Counted from the stretch's first letter, positions 36,789 through 46,684 are shown. The stretch is DNA of 64,000 bases from Curtobacterium flaccumfaciens UCD-AKU (GCF_000349565.1 NZ_KB714628.1:321079-385078); one strand, 5' to 3'. The notes: generated by a model from the letters alone, not told the origin. Numbers and translations: made by a program.

Positions 36789-39700
36789 TCAGCGGCCGAG
36801 CTTGCTGCGGAGCATCCGGACGGCGTTGCCGATCTCGCCGTTCTTCGCGACGACCAGGGCTCCGAAGTACACGGCGACCATCGCGGCGCCGGTCAGGACG
36901 ATCGTGATGAGGGCCCCGGTGCGGTCGGACATCGCGAACCCGGACTCCGAGAAGGCACCGAAGAAGTTCACGACGAGGAGCCCGACGACGCCGGAGATCA
37001 GCGCCGCGATGACGAACTGGACGTGCGACCGGGTGATCACCGGCCCCTCGATGTGCCCCAGCCGCTTGCGGACGACCACGAGCGCGACGATCGTCTGCGC
37101 CGATCCGGCGATCGTGGTGCAGGCGGCGACACCGATGCCGATGACCGAGGTCGGGAACGTCGAGACCGCCAGGGCCCCGATGACGAAGAGCACCGACTGG
37201 ATGCACTGCATGAGGAACGGGGTGCGGTGGTCGTGCATCGCCCAGAAGACGCGCTGGATGACGAACAGCATGCTGAACAGGACGAGACCCGGCATGTAGG
37301 CGACGAGCACGGCACCGACCTGCAGCGCGCTCTCGAACGTTCCCTCGTACAGGCGGCCGAACGGGACCGCGACGACGATCAGTGCCACCGAGGCGAAGAC
37401 GGTGAACAGCCCGACGATGCGCAGGGACAGCGACAGGTTGCGGCGGACCGCGTCGAGGTCACCGCGCTCGGCGTCGTGGCTCATCCGGGTGAAGTAGGCC
37501 GTCGCGATGGACACCGTGATGATCGAGTGCGGGAGCATGAAGATCAGCCAGGCGTTTCCGAGCACGGCGTTGCCCGGACCGTCGTCCCGTCCGAGCCACG
37601 CGACCTGCGACTGCACGATGCCGGCGATCTGGGTGACGAGGATCATCGCGAAGAGCCAGCCGGCAGCGGTCCCCGTGGACTTGAGGCCCACGCCGCGCCA
37701 CCGGAAGTCGGGGCGGAACGACAGGCCGGCGCGCTTCCAGAAGAACGGCAGGAACGCGGCCTGGGCGAAGACACCGAGCGATGCGCTGCCGGCCAGGAGT
37801 GCGATCTTCGCCGGCGTCCACTGGTCGAGCTGGCTGCCGCTGGTGCCGTACAGGGCGATGAACACGACGAGGCCGCCGATGGCGATGACGTTGTTGAGCA
37901 GCGGCGCCCACGTGAACGGCCCGAAGACCTGCTTCGCGTTGAGGACCTCGCCGAGCAGCGAGTACATCGCGTAGAAGAGGATCTGCGGCAGGCACCAGAA
38001 CGCGAAGGCGACGGCGAGGTCGGTCGCCTCGGGCCCGGAGCCGACCGATGAGCTCGTGTAGAACCGGACCAGCAACGGTGCGAACACCGTCGCCACGATC
38101 GCGATGACGACGAACACGGATCCACCGAGCGTCACGATCTTGTTGACGTACGCCTGGCCGCCGTCCGTGCCGGTCTTCATCGCGCGGACGATCTGCGGGA
38201 TGAGCACGGCGGACAGCAGACCGCCGGCGATGAGCGCGTAGATGTTGTTCGGCAGCTGGTTCGCGACCGCGAAGGCGTTGGCCGAGGGGCTCGCGTTCTG
38301 CCCGATCGCGTACGCGAGCACGAACGTCTTCGCGAAGCCGAGGATCCGGCTCACCATCGTGCCCGCCGCGAGCATCGCGCTCGCCCGGCCGAGACTGCGC
38401 TCGGCGACCGGCTCGGCGTCGACGTCGGGCTGGGGCTGGCTGGCGCTGATGGTCGGCTCCTCGGCGTCGCGGTCGTCCGCGACGGTGGTGCGTGCGCCGT
38501 CGGACGGGAGGCGCGGCTCGGCCCCGGCGCGCGCGATGGCGTCCTGCAGGGGGCCGTGGTCCACCGCCGCGGCCGGCGCCGTGGTCGACGTGGCGGCCGG
38601 CGTTCCTGCGGCCGCAGCGGCCGTGGACGCGGCCACGCTGGGTGCGGTGGCTGCTCCGGAGGGGTGATCCGTGCCTCCAGGCCGGGTCGTCGTCGCCTGC
38701 GCGCCCCCGACCGTCGGCTGGACCGCCAGGGGGCGGTTCGGGTCGTCGTCATCCTCGTCGTCGAGTTCGCCGTTGCGGCGCCGGATGCGCTTGCGGATGC
38801 TGCGGAAGATGCCGAAGCCGAAGATGCCGATCAGGGCGATCGCAGCGACCGCGGTGATGACGGTCTCCCACTGCGCCTGCACGTTGAGCTCGACCGTGGC
38901 GGGCTGGGCGACGGCGACACCGGTCGGACTCGAGAGCGACATCGTCAGTTCGACCGTGCCGTTCGCGACCGACTGCACCGGGACGGTGGCACGGGTGGAG
39001 GAGTCCGGCTGGATCTCGACGACGATGTCGTTGCGGACGACGCGGAGCGCCGAGTTGGACGGCTGCACGGACAGGTGCACCGTGACCGGGTAGTCGGAGC
39101 TGTTCCGGATGGACACCGGCAGCGACGACCGGTCGCCGAGCAGGGTGAGACTGCTCGAGTCGACGATGCCGACCTCGGTCGTGCTCTTCGCCCACGCGGC
39201 CGCTCGGGCCTCCACCGCGGCTGCGAGACCCTGGTCGTCATCGCGCCAGGCGTTCGAGGCGAGGGCGAGCAGGCGGAGCCGTGCCGGGGCCGTCAGCTGG
39301 TTCGGGTCGCCGAGGATCGTCGCGAACGCGGTGAGGCCCTGCTCCCCCCGCACGAGCTTCTGGAGCTGGTCGATGCGGGATTCGCCGGTGGACGCGCTGG
39401 CGAGCGTCAGTGACCCGGGTGTGGCGTCCGAGGCGGTGGAGAGGTCGGCGGGAGCGACCCACGGGGTGCCCTCGAGCGCGTCCAGCGCCTGGCTGAGCCG
39501 CGTGGAGTCGGACGGCCACTCGCGACCCAGGGTGAGCAGGATCGGGCCCGTCGCCGAGCCTTCACTGGCCGAGGTGGCCAGGGTCGCGGTGAGCTCGGAC
39601 ATCGTCGACGACCAGCTCTGGCGGTCGGGGGCGGTCGCTGCGCGGCGGAGCATCGACGACATCGACTGGTCGGAGACGAGCACGTGGTCGCCGCCGATCT

Positions 39701-40922
39701 TCTCGGACGCGGCGATCGTGGTGTCCGCGCCGGCCGAGGTGTTGCCGCTCGAGACGATGGTGGTCTTGGTACCGGCTCGCCGGAGTGCGGGGAGGTCGTC
39801 GGAGGACACCGTGCCGTCGGTCGGCCAGGCGATCGGGTCCATCGAGTAGGGGAAGTCGAGCAGGGACTCCGTGGTGGGCAGGGTCTCCTGCGCCTGGTCG
39901 GTACCCGGGTCGGTCGTGGCGTCGTCCGGGGCCTGGGCGGGCGCCGGTGACGAGGTCTGCCCCGGGGTGGCGCTCGGCGTCGGCGCCGGGGTCTCGGCGC
40001 CGGGGAAGTTCTCGGCCTTGACGGACTCGTCGAGGGAGATCGGCGACAGGATGCCGTCGGACCCGGCCTGCCGGAGCCCGGTCACGTCCGCGTCGGCGTA
40101 GGGCAACGCGAAGGTCTCGTTGCGCATGGCCTGCAGGCGTTGGAGCCAGCTGACCGCGCTCGAGGGGGCGTTCTCGCCGAGGATCCGGATCGAGGCGATG
40201 ATCCGGGGGTCGACGGCCACGGCGACGTTGTGGTCTTCGGCCGCGTCGAGCTGCTGCGTGAGGGTGCCGTCCACCGAGGTCGCGGCGGCCAGCACCGGGG
40301 CGGTGAGGATGCCGTCGGTGGACTTCGGCACCGTGACGGGCATCGCGACGGACACGCTGACCGGAGCCTGCTCGAAGTCCGGGTACCAGGTGATCGCGGA
40401 CCGGTCGACGGCGAAGGCGTCACCCGCCGTGTACTCCGCCGCGATGCGCCGGGCACCGAACGACGAGTACCCGCCGAGTGCCACGTTGCCGGAGACGATG
40501 TCGACCGAGTCGATCGTGACCGAACGGTGCGCCGGGACCGCCGGGATGTCCACGGAGTCCATCGGGGCGCCGAGGTAACCGGTTGTGGTGGTGTCGTTGA
40601 GCCAGCTCGCCAGGACGTCCCGGGTGCTCACCGAGCGGAAGATGTCGAACTCCGCGGTGCCCGCCGGCAGGGCCGCATCGGTGTCGTTCGTGACGGTGAC
40701 CGACAGGGTGAGGTCCTGGTCGCGCTGGACGATCCCCCGGTTCGCGGGGGCGATCGAGATGGTCGCCTTCCCCGCGTCGGCGGCGGCCGGGTCGGCGACG
40801 TGGCTCTTCGGTGCGGAGACCGTGGCGGCCGAGGCGTGGTCGGTGGTGACGGGCGCGACGACCAGGCCGAGCGCGACGAGGGTCGACGCGGCTGCGGCGA
40901 GCGTGGTGCGGAGCATCTGCAT
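36789..40922 (-). CDS. murJ: DUF6049-MurJ fusion: outer domain protein joined to lipid II flippase
   Basis: A single 1377-residue frame. Residues 1-34 are a signal peptide, residues about 35-684 are the outer DUF6049 region (homologue of mycobacterial Rv3909), with one transmembrane helix at about 686-708. An Ala/Thr- and acid-rich cytoplasmic linker follows (709-842), then the MurJ/MviN core from about residue 843 (SLGRASAMLAAGTMVSRILG) with about 14 helices. MurJ moves lipid II across the membrane. In mycobacteria these are two adjacent genes. Internal starts, for example GTG at 38562-38564, could still give a separate MurJ. The MurJ pseudokinase tail of mycobacteria is absent. Confidence 0.85.
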   Translation of the reverse strand: MQMLRTTLAAAASTLVALGLVVAPVTTDHASAATVSAPKSHVADPAAADAGKATISIAPANRGIVQRDQDLTLSVTVTNDTDAALPAGTAEFDIFRSVSTRDVLASWLNDTTTTGYLGAPMDSVDIPAVPAHRSVTIDSVDIVSGNVALGGYSSFGARRIAAEYTAGDAFAVDRSAITWYPDFEQAPVSVSVAMPVTVPKSTDGILTAPVLAAATSVDGTLTQQLDAAEDHNVAVAVDPRIIASIRILGENAPSSAVSWLQRLQAMRNETFALPYADADVTGLRQAGSDGILSPISLDESVKAENFPGAETPAPTPSATPGQTSSPAPAQAPDDATTDPGTDQAQETLPTTESLLDFPYSMDPIAWPTDGTVSSDDLPALRRAGTKTTIVSSGNTSAGADTTIAASEKIGGDHVLVSDQSMSSMLRRAATAPDRQSWSSTMSELTATLATSASEGSATGPILLTLGREWPSDSTRLSQALDALEGTPWVAPADLSTASDATPGSLTLASASTGESRIDQLQKLVRGEQGLTAFATILGDPNQLTAPARLRLLALASNAWRDDDQGLAAAVEARAAAWAKSTTEVGIVDSSSLTLLGDRSSLPVSIRNSSDYPVTVHLSVQPSNSALRVVRNDIVVEIQPDSSTRATVPVQSVANGTVELTMSLSSPTGVAVAQPATVELNVQAQWETVITAVAAIALIGIFGFGIFRSIRKRIRRRNGELDDEDDDDPNRPLAVQPTVGGAQATTTRPGGTDHPSGAATAPSVAASTAAAAAGTPAATSTTAPAAAVDHGPLQDAIARAGAEPRLPSDGARTTVADDRDAEEPTISASQPQPDVDAEPVAERSLGRASAMLAAGTMVSRILGFAKTFVLAYAIGQNASPSANAFAVANQLPNNIYALIAGGLLSAVLIPQIVRAMKTGTDGGQAYVNKIVTLGGSVFVVIAIVATVFAPLLVRFYTSSSVGSGPEATDLAVAFAFWCLPQILFYAMYSLLGEVLNAKQVFGPFTWAPLLNNVIAIGGLVVFIALYGTSGSQLDQWTPAKIALLAGSASLGVFAQAAFLPFFWKRAGLSFRPDFRWRGVGLKSTGTAAGWLFAMILVTQIAGIVQSQVAWLGRDDGPGNAVLGNAWLIFMLPHSIITVSIATAYFTRMSHDAERGDLDAVRRNLSLSLRIVGLFTVFASVALIVVAVPFGRLYEGTFESALQVGAVLVAYMPGLVLFSMLFVIQRVFWAMHDHRTPFLMQCIQSVLFVIGALAVSTFPTSVIGIGVAACTTIAGSAQTIVALVVVRKRLGHIEGPVITRSHVQFVIAALISGVVGLLVVNFFGAFSESGFAMSDRTGALITIVLTGAAMVAVYFGALVVAKNGEIGNAVRMLRSKLGR

Positions 40923-41049
40923 ACGGGGAGCGGGCCACGGGGTCGGTTCGGGCCGAGCACGAGTGTATGAGGCGCGACCATGAACAGGACCCGTGCGCGC
41001 GCGGCTTGTGGAGAACTCGGGGCCTCGATCTGGGAGGATGAGCACCGTC

Positions 41050-42507
41050 ATGCAGTCCGTTGCCCAGGCCGTCGAACGACTCGACGCACTCGCCACCACC
41101 GAGCCCGTCGACCTCCTCGCTCGGGCCTTCGCCGACGCCGGACACGAACTCGCCCTGGTCGGCGGGCCCGTCCGTGACGCGTTCCTCGGCCGTCCGGTGA
41201 CCGACCTCGACTTCACGACCGACGCCCGGCCCGACGACATCCTGCGGATCGTCGAACCCATCGCGAGCGCCACGTGGGACGTCGGCCGCCAGTTCGGCAC
41301 CATCGCCGCACGGGTCGCCGGCGAGCAGGTCGAGATCACCACGTACCGCAGCGACGTCTACGACGGCGAGACCCGCAAGCCCGAGGTCGCGTTCGGCGAC
41401 ACCATCGAGGACGACCTGCTCCGTCGCGACTTCACGGTGAACGCCATGGCGCTGCGGCTGCCGGCCCGCGAACTCGTCGACGTGCACGGCGGCGTCGAGG
41501 ACCTGCTCGCCGCACGGCTCCGGACGCCACAGACCGCGGTCGTCTCGTTCCGCGACGACCCCCTGCGGATGATGCGCGCGGCCCGGTTCACGTCCCAGCT
41601 CGGGTTCACCGTCGACGACGACGTGCGTGCCGCGATGCAGGAGCTCGTCGCGTCGATCGACATCGTGTCCGCCGAGCGCGTGCGCGACGAGCTCGTCAAG
41701 CTCCTCAACACCAGCGACCCCGTCCCCGGCATCCGGCTGCTCGTCGACACCGGCCTCGCTGAGCGGTTCCTGCCGGAGCTGCCCGAGATGCGACTCGAGG
41801 TCGACGAGCACCACCACCACAAGGACGTCTACGAGCACTCGCTCACCGTGCTCGAGCAGGCCATCGGGTACGAGGCCGAACGGCACGCCGGCGATCCCCC
41901 GGACACCGTGCTCCGGCTCGCGGCGCTGCTGCACGACATCGGCAAGCCCGCGACGCGCAAGCTCGAGCCCGGCGGCGCCGTGAGCTTCCACCACCACGAC
42001 CTGGTCGGCTCGAAGATGGCGAAGAAGCGACTCCGTGCGCTCCGCTTCGACAACGACACCATCGCCGCGGTGTCCCGGCTGATCGAGCTGCACCTGCGCT
42101 TCTTCGGGTACACCGAGGGCGCCTGGACCGACTCGGCCGTCCGCCGCTACGTCCGCGACGCCGGGGACCAGCTCGAGCGACTGCACGAGCTCACCCGCTC
42201 GGACGTGACCACCCGCAACCGCCGCAAGGCCGATCGGCTGGCGTTCGCGTACGACGACCTGGAGGAACGCATCCGGGTGCTGTCGGAACAAGAGGAACTC
42301 GAGTCGATCCGTCCGGACCTGACCGGCGACGACATCATGCGCATCCTCGACATCCCGCCGGGGCGTGCCGTGGGCGAGGCCTACCGGTTCCTGCTCGAGG
42401 CCCGGATGGACGAAGGACCCCTCGGCGAGGAGACCGCCGAGGAGCGCCTGCGCGCGTGGTGGGCCGCCCGGGGCGAGACCGGCGGCACCGGCGCCACCGG
42501 CGCCTGA
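41050..42507 (+). CDS. cca: CCA-adding tRNA nucleotidyltransferase with HD domain
   Basis: A 485-residue protein. The nucleotidyltransferase head has LVGGPVRDAFLG and DLDFTTDARP with the catalytic Asp pair, then RRDFTVNAMAL. The HD domain contains LAALLHDIGKPATRK. It adds or repairs the 3' CCA of tRNAs, needed here since tRNA-Ala lacks an encoded CCA. I chose ATG 41050 because the GGGAGG at 41031-41036 is too close to the ATG at 41038, which stays an alternative adding four residues. It is divergent from murJ. Confidence 0.93.
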   Translation: MQSVAQAVERLDALATTEPVDLLARAFADAGHELALVGGPVRDAFLGRPVTDLDFTTDARPDDILRIVEPIASATWDVGRQFGTIAARVAGEQVEITTYRSDVYDGETRKPEVAFGDTIEDDLLRRDFTVNAMALRLPARELVDVHGGVEDLLAARLRTPQTAVVSFRDDPLRMMRAARFTSQLGFTVDDDVRAAMQELVASIDIVSAERVRDELVKLLNTSDPVPGIRLLVDTGLAERFLPELPEMRLEVDEHHHHKDVYEHSLTVLEQAIGYEAERHAGDPPDTVLRLAALLHDIGKPATRKLEPGGAVSFHHHDLVGSKMAKKRLRALRFDNDTIAAVSRLIELHLRFFGYTEGAWTDSAVRRYVRDAGDQLERLHELTRSDVTTRNRRKADRLAFAYDDLEERIRVLSEQEELESIRPDLTGDDIMRILDIPPGRAVGEAYRFLLEARMDEGPLGEETAEERLRAWWAARGETGGTGATGA

Positions 42508-42634
42508 GACGCGACCGCCTGACGGGCGGAACCGTTCTCCACAGGCCGGTGGCGCGCCTCCAGGCAGTCCGGTAGGCTACCCAGGTTGCCCCTCGCGCAC
42601 CTGCGTGGTCTGGGGCACATGCATCAACCCTCCT

Positions 42635-42655
42635 GCCCCGGGAACCGCCCGGGGC
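42635..42655 (+). promoter_or_regulatory. rpsF leader hairpin
   Basis: An 8-bp GC stem (GCCCCGGG with CCCGGGGC) lies in the 5' leader, 28 bases before rpsF, just ahead of a strong AGAGGAGG ribosome site. S6-S18 autoregulation is known for rpsF leaders in other bacteria; its use here is inference. Confidence 0.35.
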
Positions 42656-42683
42656 CGCTGAGACCAGAGGAGGTGGGTTCCGC

Positions 42684-43073
42684 ATGCACCAGTACGAACT
42701 GATGGCGATCCTCGACCCCGAGATCGATGAGCGCACCGTCGCTCCCAGCCTGGACAAGTTCCTGGCCGTGATCCGCAACGCGGGTGGCACCGTCGACAAC
42801 GTGGACGTCTGGGGCCGTCGCCGGCTCGCGTACGAGATCGCGAAGAAGTCCGAGGGCATCTACGCCGTCGTCGACTTCACGTCGTCGCCCGAGGCCGCCA
42901 AGGAGCTCGACCGTCAGCTCGGTCTCTCCGAGGCCGTGCTCCGCACGAAGGTCCTCCGCGCTGAAGAGGGCATCGCGCAGGTCGCCGCCCAGAAGCAGCG
43001 TGACGAGGCGCGTGCGGCCCGCAAGGCTGCCAACGCCTCCCAGACCGCAACCGCGACCGCGAGCGCCGAGTAA
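42684..43073 (+). CDS. rpsF: 30S ribosomal protein S6
   Basis: A 129-residue S6 with [14 protein letters not shown], the [11 protein letters not shown] core and a helix of Ala/Arg at the end. The C-terminal tail of about 30 residues (Ala/Arg/Thr-rich) is longer than the minimal protein. It heads the rpsF-ssb-rpsR-rplI operon and pairs with S18 in the ribosome. The ssb start follows its stop by three bases. Confidence 0.96.
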   Translation: MHQYELMAILDPEIDERTVAPSLDKFLAVIRNAGGTVDNVDVWGRRRLAYEIAKKSEGIYAVVDFTSSPEAAKELDRQLGLSEAVLRTKVLRAEEGIAQVAAQKQRDEARAARKAANASQTATATASAE

Positions 43074-43076
43074 CCC

Positions 43077-43646
43077 GTGGCCGGCGAAACCGTCATCACG
43101 GTGGTGGGCAACCTCACCGCGGACCCCGAGCTGCGCTACACGCAGAACGGGCTCGCCGTGGCGAACTTCACCATCGCGTCGACCCCTCGCACGTTCGACC
43201 GTCAGGCGAACGAGTGGAAGGACGGCGACGCGCTGTTCCTCCGTGCGAGTGTGTGGCGCGAGTTCGCCGAGCACGTGGCGGGGTCGCTGACCAAGGGCTC
43301 GCGCGTCATCGCGCAGGGTCGTCTGCGTCAGCGTTCCTACCAGGACCGTGAGGGCCAGCAGCGCACGAGCATCGAGCTCGAGGTCGACGAGATCGGCCCG
43401 TCGCTCCGCTACGCGACCGCACAGATCACCCGCGCAGCGGGTGGCAGTGGCGGCGGTCGTGGCCAGGTCGGCGGCGGCGGCAACGCCCCCGCGGGCAACG
43501 GCGGCGGCAACTGGAACAACAACGGTGGCGCTCAGTCGGACGCGCCCTGGTCTCCCCAGGGCGGCCAGCAGGGTGGCGGCAACGCACAGTCGAACGACGT
43601 GTGGAGCACCCCCGGCGGCAACTTCGACGACGAGACCCCGTTCTGA
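43077..43646 (+). CDS. ssb: single-stranded DNA-binding protein
   Basis: A 189-residue protein from GTG 43077. The OB fold is clear ([47 protein letters not shown]), followed by a Gly/Asn/Gln-rich flexible linker and the acidic tip DDETPF. The tip recruits replication and repair proteins. It coats single-stranded DNA at forks. It lies between rpsF and rpsR as usual. Confidence 0.96.
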   Translation: MAGETVITVVGNLTADPELRYTQNGLAVANFTIASTPRTFDRQANEWKDGDALFLRASVWREFAEHVAGSLTKGSRVIAQGRLRQRSYQDREGQQRTSIELEVDEIGPSLRYATAQITRAAGGSGGGRGQVGGGGNAPAGNGGGNWNNNGGAQSDAPWSPQGGQQGGGNAQSNDVWSTPGGNFDDETPF

Positions 43647-43746
43647 TCGGAGCACGCAGCGCCGCCTGACAGCGGCAACTGCGAGTTCCGGACTGATCCT
43701 CCCGGTTCCGACGGACACACAACTTTTCTTCTAAGGACAAATCACT

Positions 43747-44004
43747 ATGGCTGGAAAGAGCACCGGCGACCGCCGGAAGCCTCGCGGCAAGGGCGGCAAG
43801 AACGCTGCTCCCGCGAAGTCGATCAAGGTCGGCGTCATCGACTACAAGGACGTTGCGACCCTTCGCAAGTTCATCTCGGAGCGTGGAAAGATCCGCGCCC
43901 GTCGCATCACCGGCGTCTCCGTCCAGGAGCAGCGCCTCATCGCCCGTGCCGTGAAGAACGCCCGTGAGATGGCGCTCCTCCCCTACGCCGGCTCCGGCCG
44001 CTGA
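43747..44004 (+). CDS. rpsR: 30S ribosomal protein S18
   Basis: An 85-residue basic protein with [19 protein letters not shown] and [19 protein letters not shown], typical of S18. It has no visible CxxC zinc motif, so this is the zinc-independent type. It lies 100 bases after ssb with TCTTCTAAGGACAA upstream as ribosome site, and is followed 14 bases later by rplI. Confidence 0.96.
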   Translation: MAGKSTGDRRKPRGKGGKNAAPAKSIKVGVIDYKDVATLRKFISERGKIRARRITGVSVQEQRLIARAVKNAREMALLPYAGSGR

Positions 44005-44018
44005 TCGGAGGTCGACAC

Positions 44019-44471
44019 ATGTCGAAGCTCATCCTCACCCACGAGGTCTCCGGCCTCGGTTCCGCTGGTGACGTCGTCGACGTCAAGAACGGCTACGCCC
44101 GCAACTACCTCATCCCCCAGGGCTTCGCTGTCGCGTGGTCCAAGGGCGGCGAGAAGCAGGTCGAGTCGATCCGTGCCGCGCGTACCGCGCGCGAGCTCGC
44201 CACCATCGAAGAGGCACAGGACCTCAAGATGAAGCTCGAGAACGCGACCATCACCCTGTCGGTCAAGGCCGGCAAGGACGGTCGTCTGTTCGGCTCCGTC
44301 CGTCCGGGCGACGTCGCTGACGCCGTCCAGGCGCAGGGCGTCGGCTCGCTCGACAAGCGCAAGGTCGAGGTCCCCGCGACCATCAAGACCGTCGGTGACC
44401 ACGAGGCCACCGTGCGCCTGCGCGAGGACATCACTGCCGTGATCTCGCTCCAGGTCGTCGCTGCCAAGTAG
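44019..44471 (+). CDS. rplI: 50S ribosomal protein L9
   Basis: A 150-residue L9. The N-terminal RNA-binding domain ([35 protein letters not shown]), the long connecting helix and the C-terminal domain ([16 protein letters not shown]) are complete. It is last in the rpsF operon and followed by a strong hairpin before the dnaB leader. Confidence 0.97.
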   Translation: MSKLILTHEVSGLGSAGDVVDVKNGYARNYLIPQGFAVAWSKGGEKQVESIRAARTARELATIEEAQDLKMKLENATITLSVKAGKDGRLFGSVRPGDVADAVQAQGVGSLDKRKVEVPATIKTVGDHEATVRLREDITAVISLQVVAAK

Positions 44472-44489
44472 CACTGACGTTCCGCTCCA

Positions 44490-44525
44490 CGACGGGCGGG
44501 TCTCCTCCGGGAGGCCCGCCCGTCG
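44490..44525 (+). terminator. terminator of the rpsF-rplI operon
   Basis: A 16-bp stem with one G-T pair and a four-base loop, followed by TTGCGTT, starts 18 bases after rplI. Confidence 0.75.
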
Positions 44526-44747
44526 TTGCGTTCCAGGGGCGGTCGCGCGGCTTGTCGTACGGCTGTCGCCGAGACGGTCACCGGCCTGGAGGCGCGGGTC
44601 GACTCGGCTGGCAGGTTACGTTGCATGCGGGGTCAGGCTGGCTGGGAGCGGGCCGAGAACTCTTCCCACAGGAGGGGTGCTTGTCAAGTCGTTTTACACA
44701 GTGGAAACGTGTCAAATCGGAACCTTCAACGGGTAGTTGAACCCCAC

Positions 44748-44917
44748 TTTTCCACACACCGTGTGCAACACAAAAGCCCAGGTCAAGCGGTCGAAAGTGT
44801 GTTCGTACGGGCATTTTTCCACAGGCTCTTCCACAGTTGTCCACACAGCGGTCCGGCGTGTTCCGCAGCCTCTCCCCAGAGTTATCCACAGGGCCGTTTG
44901 TTGGGGATAACTCTCGG
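44748..44917. promoter_or_regulatory. DnaA-box cluster upstream of dnaB
   Basis: Within the 568-base gap 44472-45039, perfect boxes lie at 44837-44845 (TTGTCCACA) and 44882-44890 (TTATCCACA). One-mismatch boxes lie at 44748-44756, 44815-44823 (both TTTTCCACA) and 44902-44910 (minus). The 13-mer GGATAACTCTCGG at 44905-44917 is also found at 12518-12530 in the crgA cluster. The gap is otherwise AT-richer than its surroundings and holds no gene I can support. Confidence 0.65.
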
Positions 44918-45039
44918 GCCGTACGTTGGGCCAGCGACTCGGGGATGTCGGTCGCCGGGGGTAGAAACAGGGGTGCGGGTTCCGGCCGGTGGGTGCTGTC
45001 CCGCCGGTTCCGGTCCGTGTCGTCAACAGAGGAGAGCGT

Positions 45040-46404
45040 GTGTCGATCGCACATCTTGAGCCCGCACCGCAGGACTACGCGGAGCGCGGCATGGAACGCA
45101 CCCCGCCGCACGACATGCTCGCGGAGCAGTCGACCATCGGCGGCATGCTCCTGTCGAAGGACGCCGTCGCCGACGTCATCGAGACCGCACGCGGCGTGGA
45201 CTTCTACGTCCCCAAGCACGAGGTCATCTTCGACGCGATCCTGTCGCTCTACTCGCACGGTGAACCCACCGACGTCATCGCCGTCACCGACGAGCTGACC
45301 AAGACCGGCCTGCTGTCCCGCGCCGGCGGCGCCGAGTACCTGCACAGCGTCACGAGCATGGTGCCGACCGCCGCGAACGCCGGCTACTACGCCGGCATCG
45401 TCGCCGAGAAGGCCGTGCTCCGTCGCCTGGTCGACGCCGGCACCCGCATCGTCCAGATGGGCTACGCGTCGGAAGGTGAGGTCACCGACCTCGTCAACAG
45501 CGCCCAGGCCGAGGTCTACAACGTCGCCGGTGGTGTGCAGACCGAGGACTACGTCCCGCTGACCGACGCCATCTCCGCCGCCCTCGACGAGATCGAGGCC
45601 GCCAAGGGCCGCGACGGCCAGATGACCGGCGTGCCGACCGGGTTCGCGCAGCTCGACGGCCTGACCAACGGCTTCCACCCCGGACAGCTCATCATCGTCG
45701 CCGCCCGCCCTGCGCTGGGCAAGTCGACGCTCGCGCTCGACCTGTGCCGCGCCGCCGCGATCAAGCACGACCAGACCGCCGCGTTCTTCTCGCTCGAGAT
45801 GGGCCGCGCCGAGATCGCCATGCGTCTGCTCTCCGCCGAGACCAGCGTGCCGCTGCAGAACATGCGCAAGGGCACCGTGGACTCCCGCGACTGGACCACC
45901 ATCGCGCAGACCCGCGGTCGCATCAACGACGCCCCGTTCTTCATCGACGACTCCCCCAACATGACGCTCGTCGAGATCCGCGCCAAGTGCCGTCGACTCA
46001 AGCAGCAGCACAACCTGAAGCTCGTGGTCATCGACTACCTGCAGCTGATGACGTCCGGCAAGAAGGTCGAGAGCCGCCAGCAAGAGGTCTCCGAGTTCTC
46101 GCGTGCCCTGAAGCTGATGGCCAAGGAGCTCCAGGTGCCCGTCATCGCCCTGTCGCAGCTGAACCGTGGGCCCGAGCAGCGTGCCGACAAGAAGCCCGCG
46201 ATCTCCGACCTGCGTGAGTCCGGCTCCATCGAGCAGGACGCCGACATGGTCATCCTGCTGCACCGTGAGTCGGCGTACGAGAAGGACAACCCACGTCAGG
46301 GTGAGGCGGACCTGATCGTGGCGAAGCACCGTAACGGGCCGACGGACACCATCACCGTGGCGTTCCACGGGATGTTCTCGCGGTTCGTCGACATGCCGCA
46401 GTAG
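45040..46404 (+). CDS. dnaB: replicative DNA helicase DnaB
   Basis: A 454-residue protein from GTG 45040, with AGAGGAGAG just upstream. The N-terminal helical domain (PPHDMLAEQSTIGGMLLSKDA), linker, and RecA-like motor with Walker A ARPALGKSTLALDL, ALKLMAKELQVPVIALSQLN and SGSIEQDADMVILLHR are complete. No intein is present. It unwinds DNA ahead of the fork after loading at oriC. It stands alone behind a DnaA-box-rich leader. Confidence 0.97.
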   Translation: MSIAHLEPAPQDYAERGMERTPPHDMLAEQSTIGGMLLSKDAVADVIETARGVDFYVPKHEVIFDAILSLYSHGEPTDVIAVTDELTKTGLLSRAGGAEYLHSVTSMVPTAANAGYYAGIVAEKAVLRRLVDAGTRIVQMGYASEGEVTDLVNSAQAEVYNVAGGVQTEDYVPLTDAISAALDEIEAAKGRDGQMTGVPTGFAQLDGLTNGFHPGQLIIVAARPALGKSTLALDLCRAAAIKHDQTAAFFSLEMGRAEIAMRLLSAETSVPLQNMRKGTVDSRDWTTIAQTRGRINDAPFFIDDSPNMTLVEIRAKCRRLKQQHNLKLVVIDYLQLMTSGKKVESRQQEVSEFSRALKLMAKELQVPVIALSQLNRGPEQRADKKPAISDLRESGSIEQDADMVILLHRESAYEKDNPRQGEADLIVAKHRNGPTDTITVAFHGMFSRFVDMPQ

Positions 46405-46422
46405 GCGCCTGTCGTCGCGCAC

Positions 46423-46451
46423 ACAATTTGTCTCCTTCGCGCACAACTTGT
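46423..46451. promoter_or_regulatory. paired ACAAYTTGT sites
   Basis: Two near-identical sites, ACAATTTGT at 46423-46431 and ACAACTTGT at 46443-46451, lie 20 bases apart centre to centre in matching CGCGCACA...TTGTC surroundings. They follow the dnaB stop in the 280-base gap before the acetyltransferase. The spacing of two DNA turns suggests a protein-binding site. No regulator is adjacent. Confidence 0.4.
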
Positions 46452-46684
46452 CGCCGTTCAGCGCGGGCGGGGTCACCCTGGTCATCCGCGCGAGCCCTAG
46501 GCCTGTCAACTCGCGCGAAGCGTCCGTATGACGCACCTTCACTGCGAGGGACCGCGGACCACCTATGTGAGACGGAGTCTCGCGGCAGCCAGCGCGAGGA
46601 TGGGGATCTCAGCGATGCAGCGACTTCGGTCGCGGGAACTGACTCCGCGTTCGGTGCGAGCAGCTGAGTCCGGCAGCCGATCGG

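Noticed and set aside
44526-45039. Protein-coding gene in the rplI-dnaB gap
   Set aside because: Open frames here lack codon bias and family similarity. The sequence is better explained as a dnaB leader with DnaA boxes.
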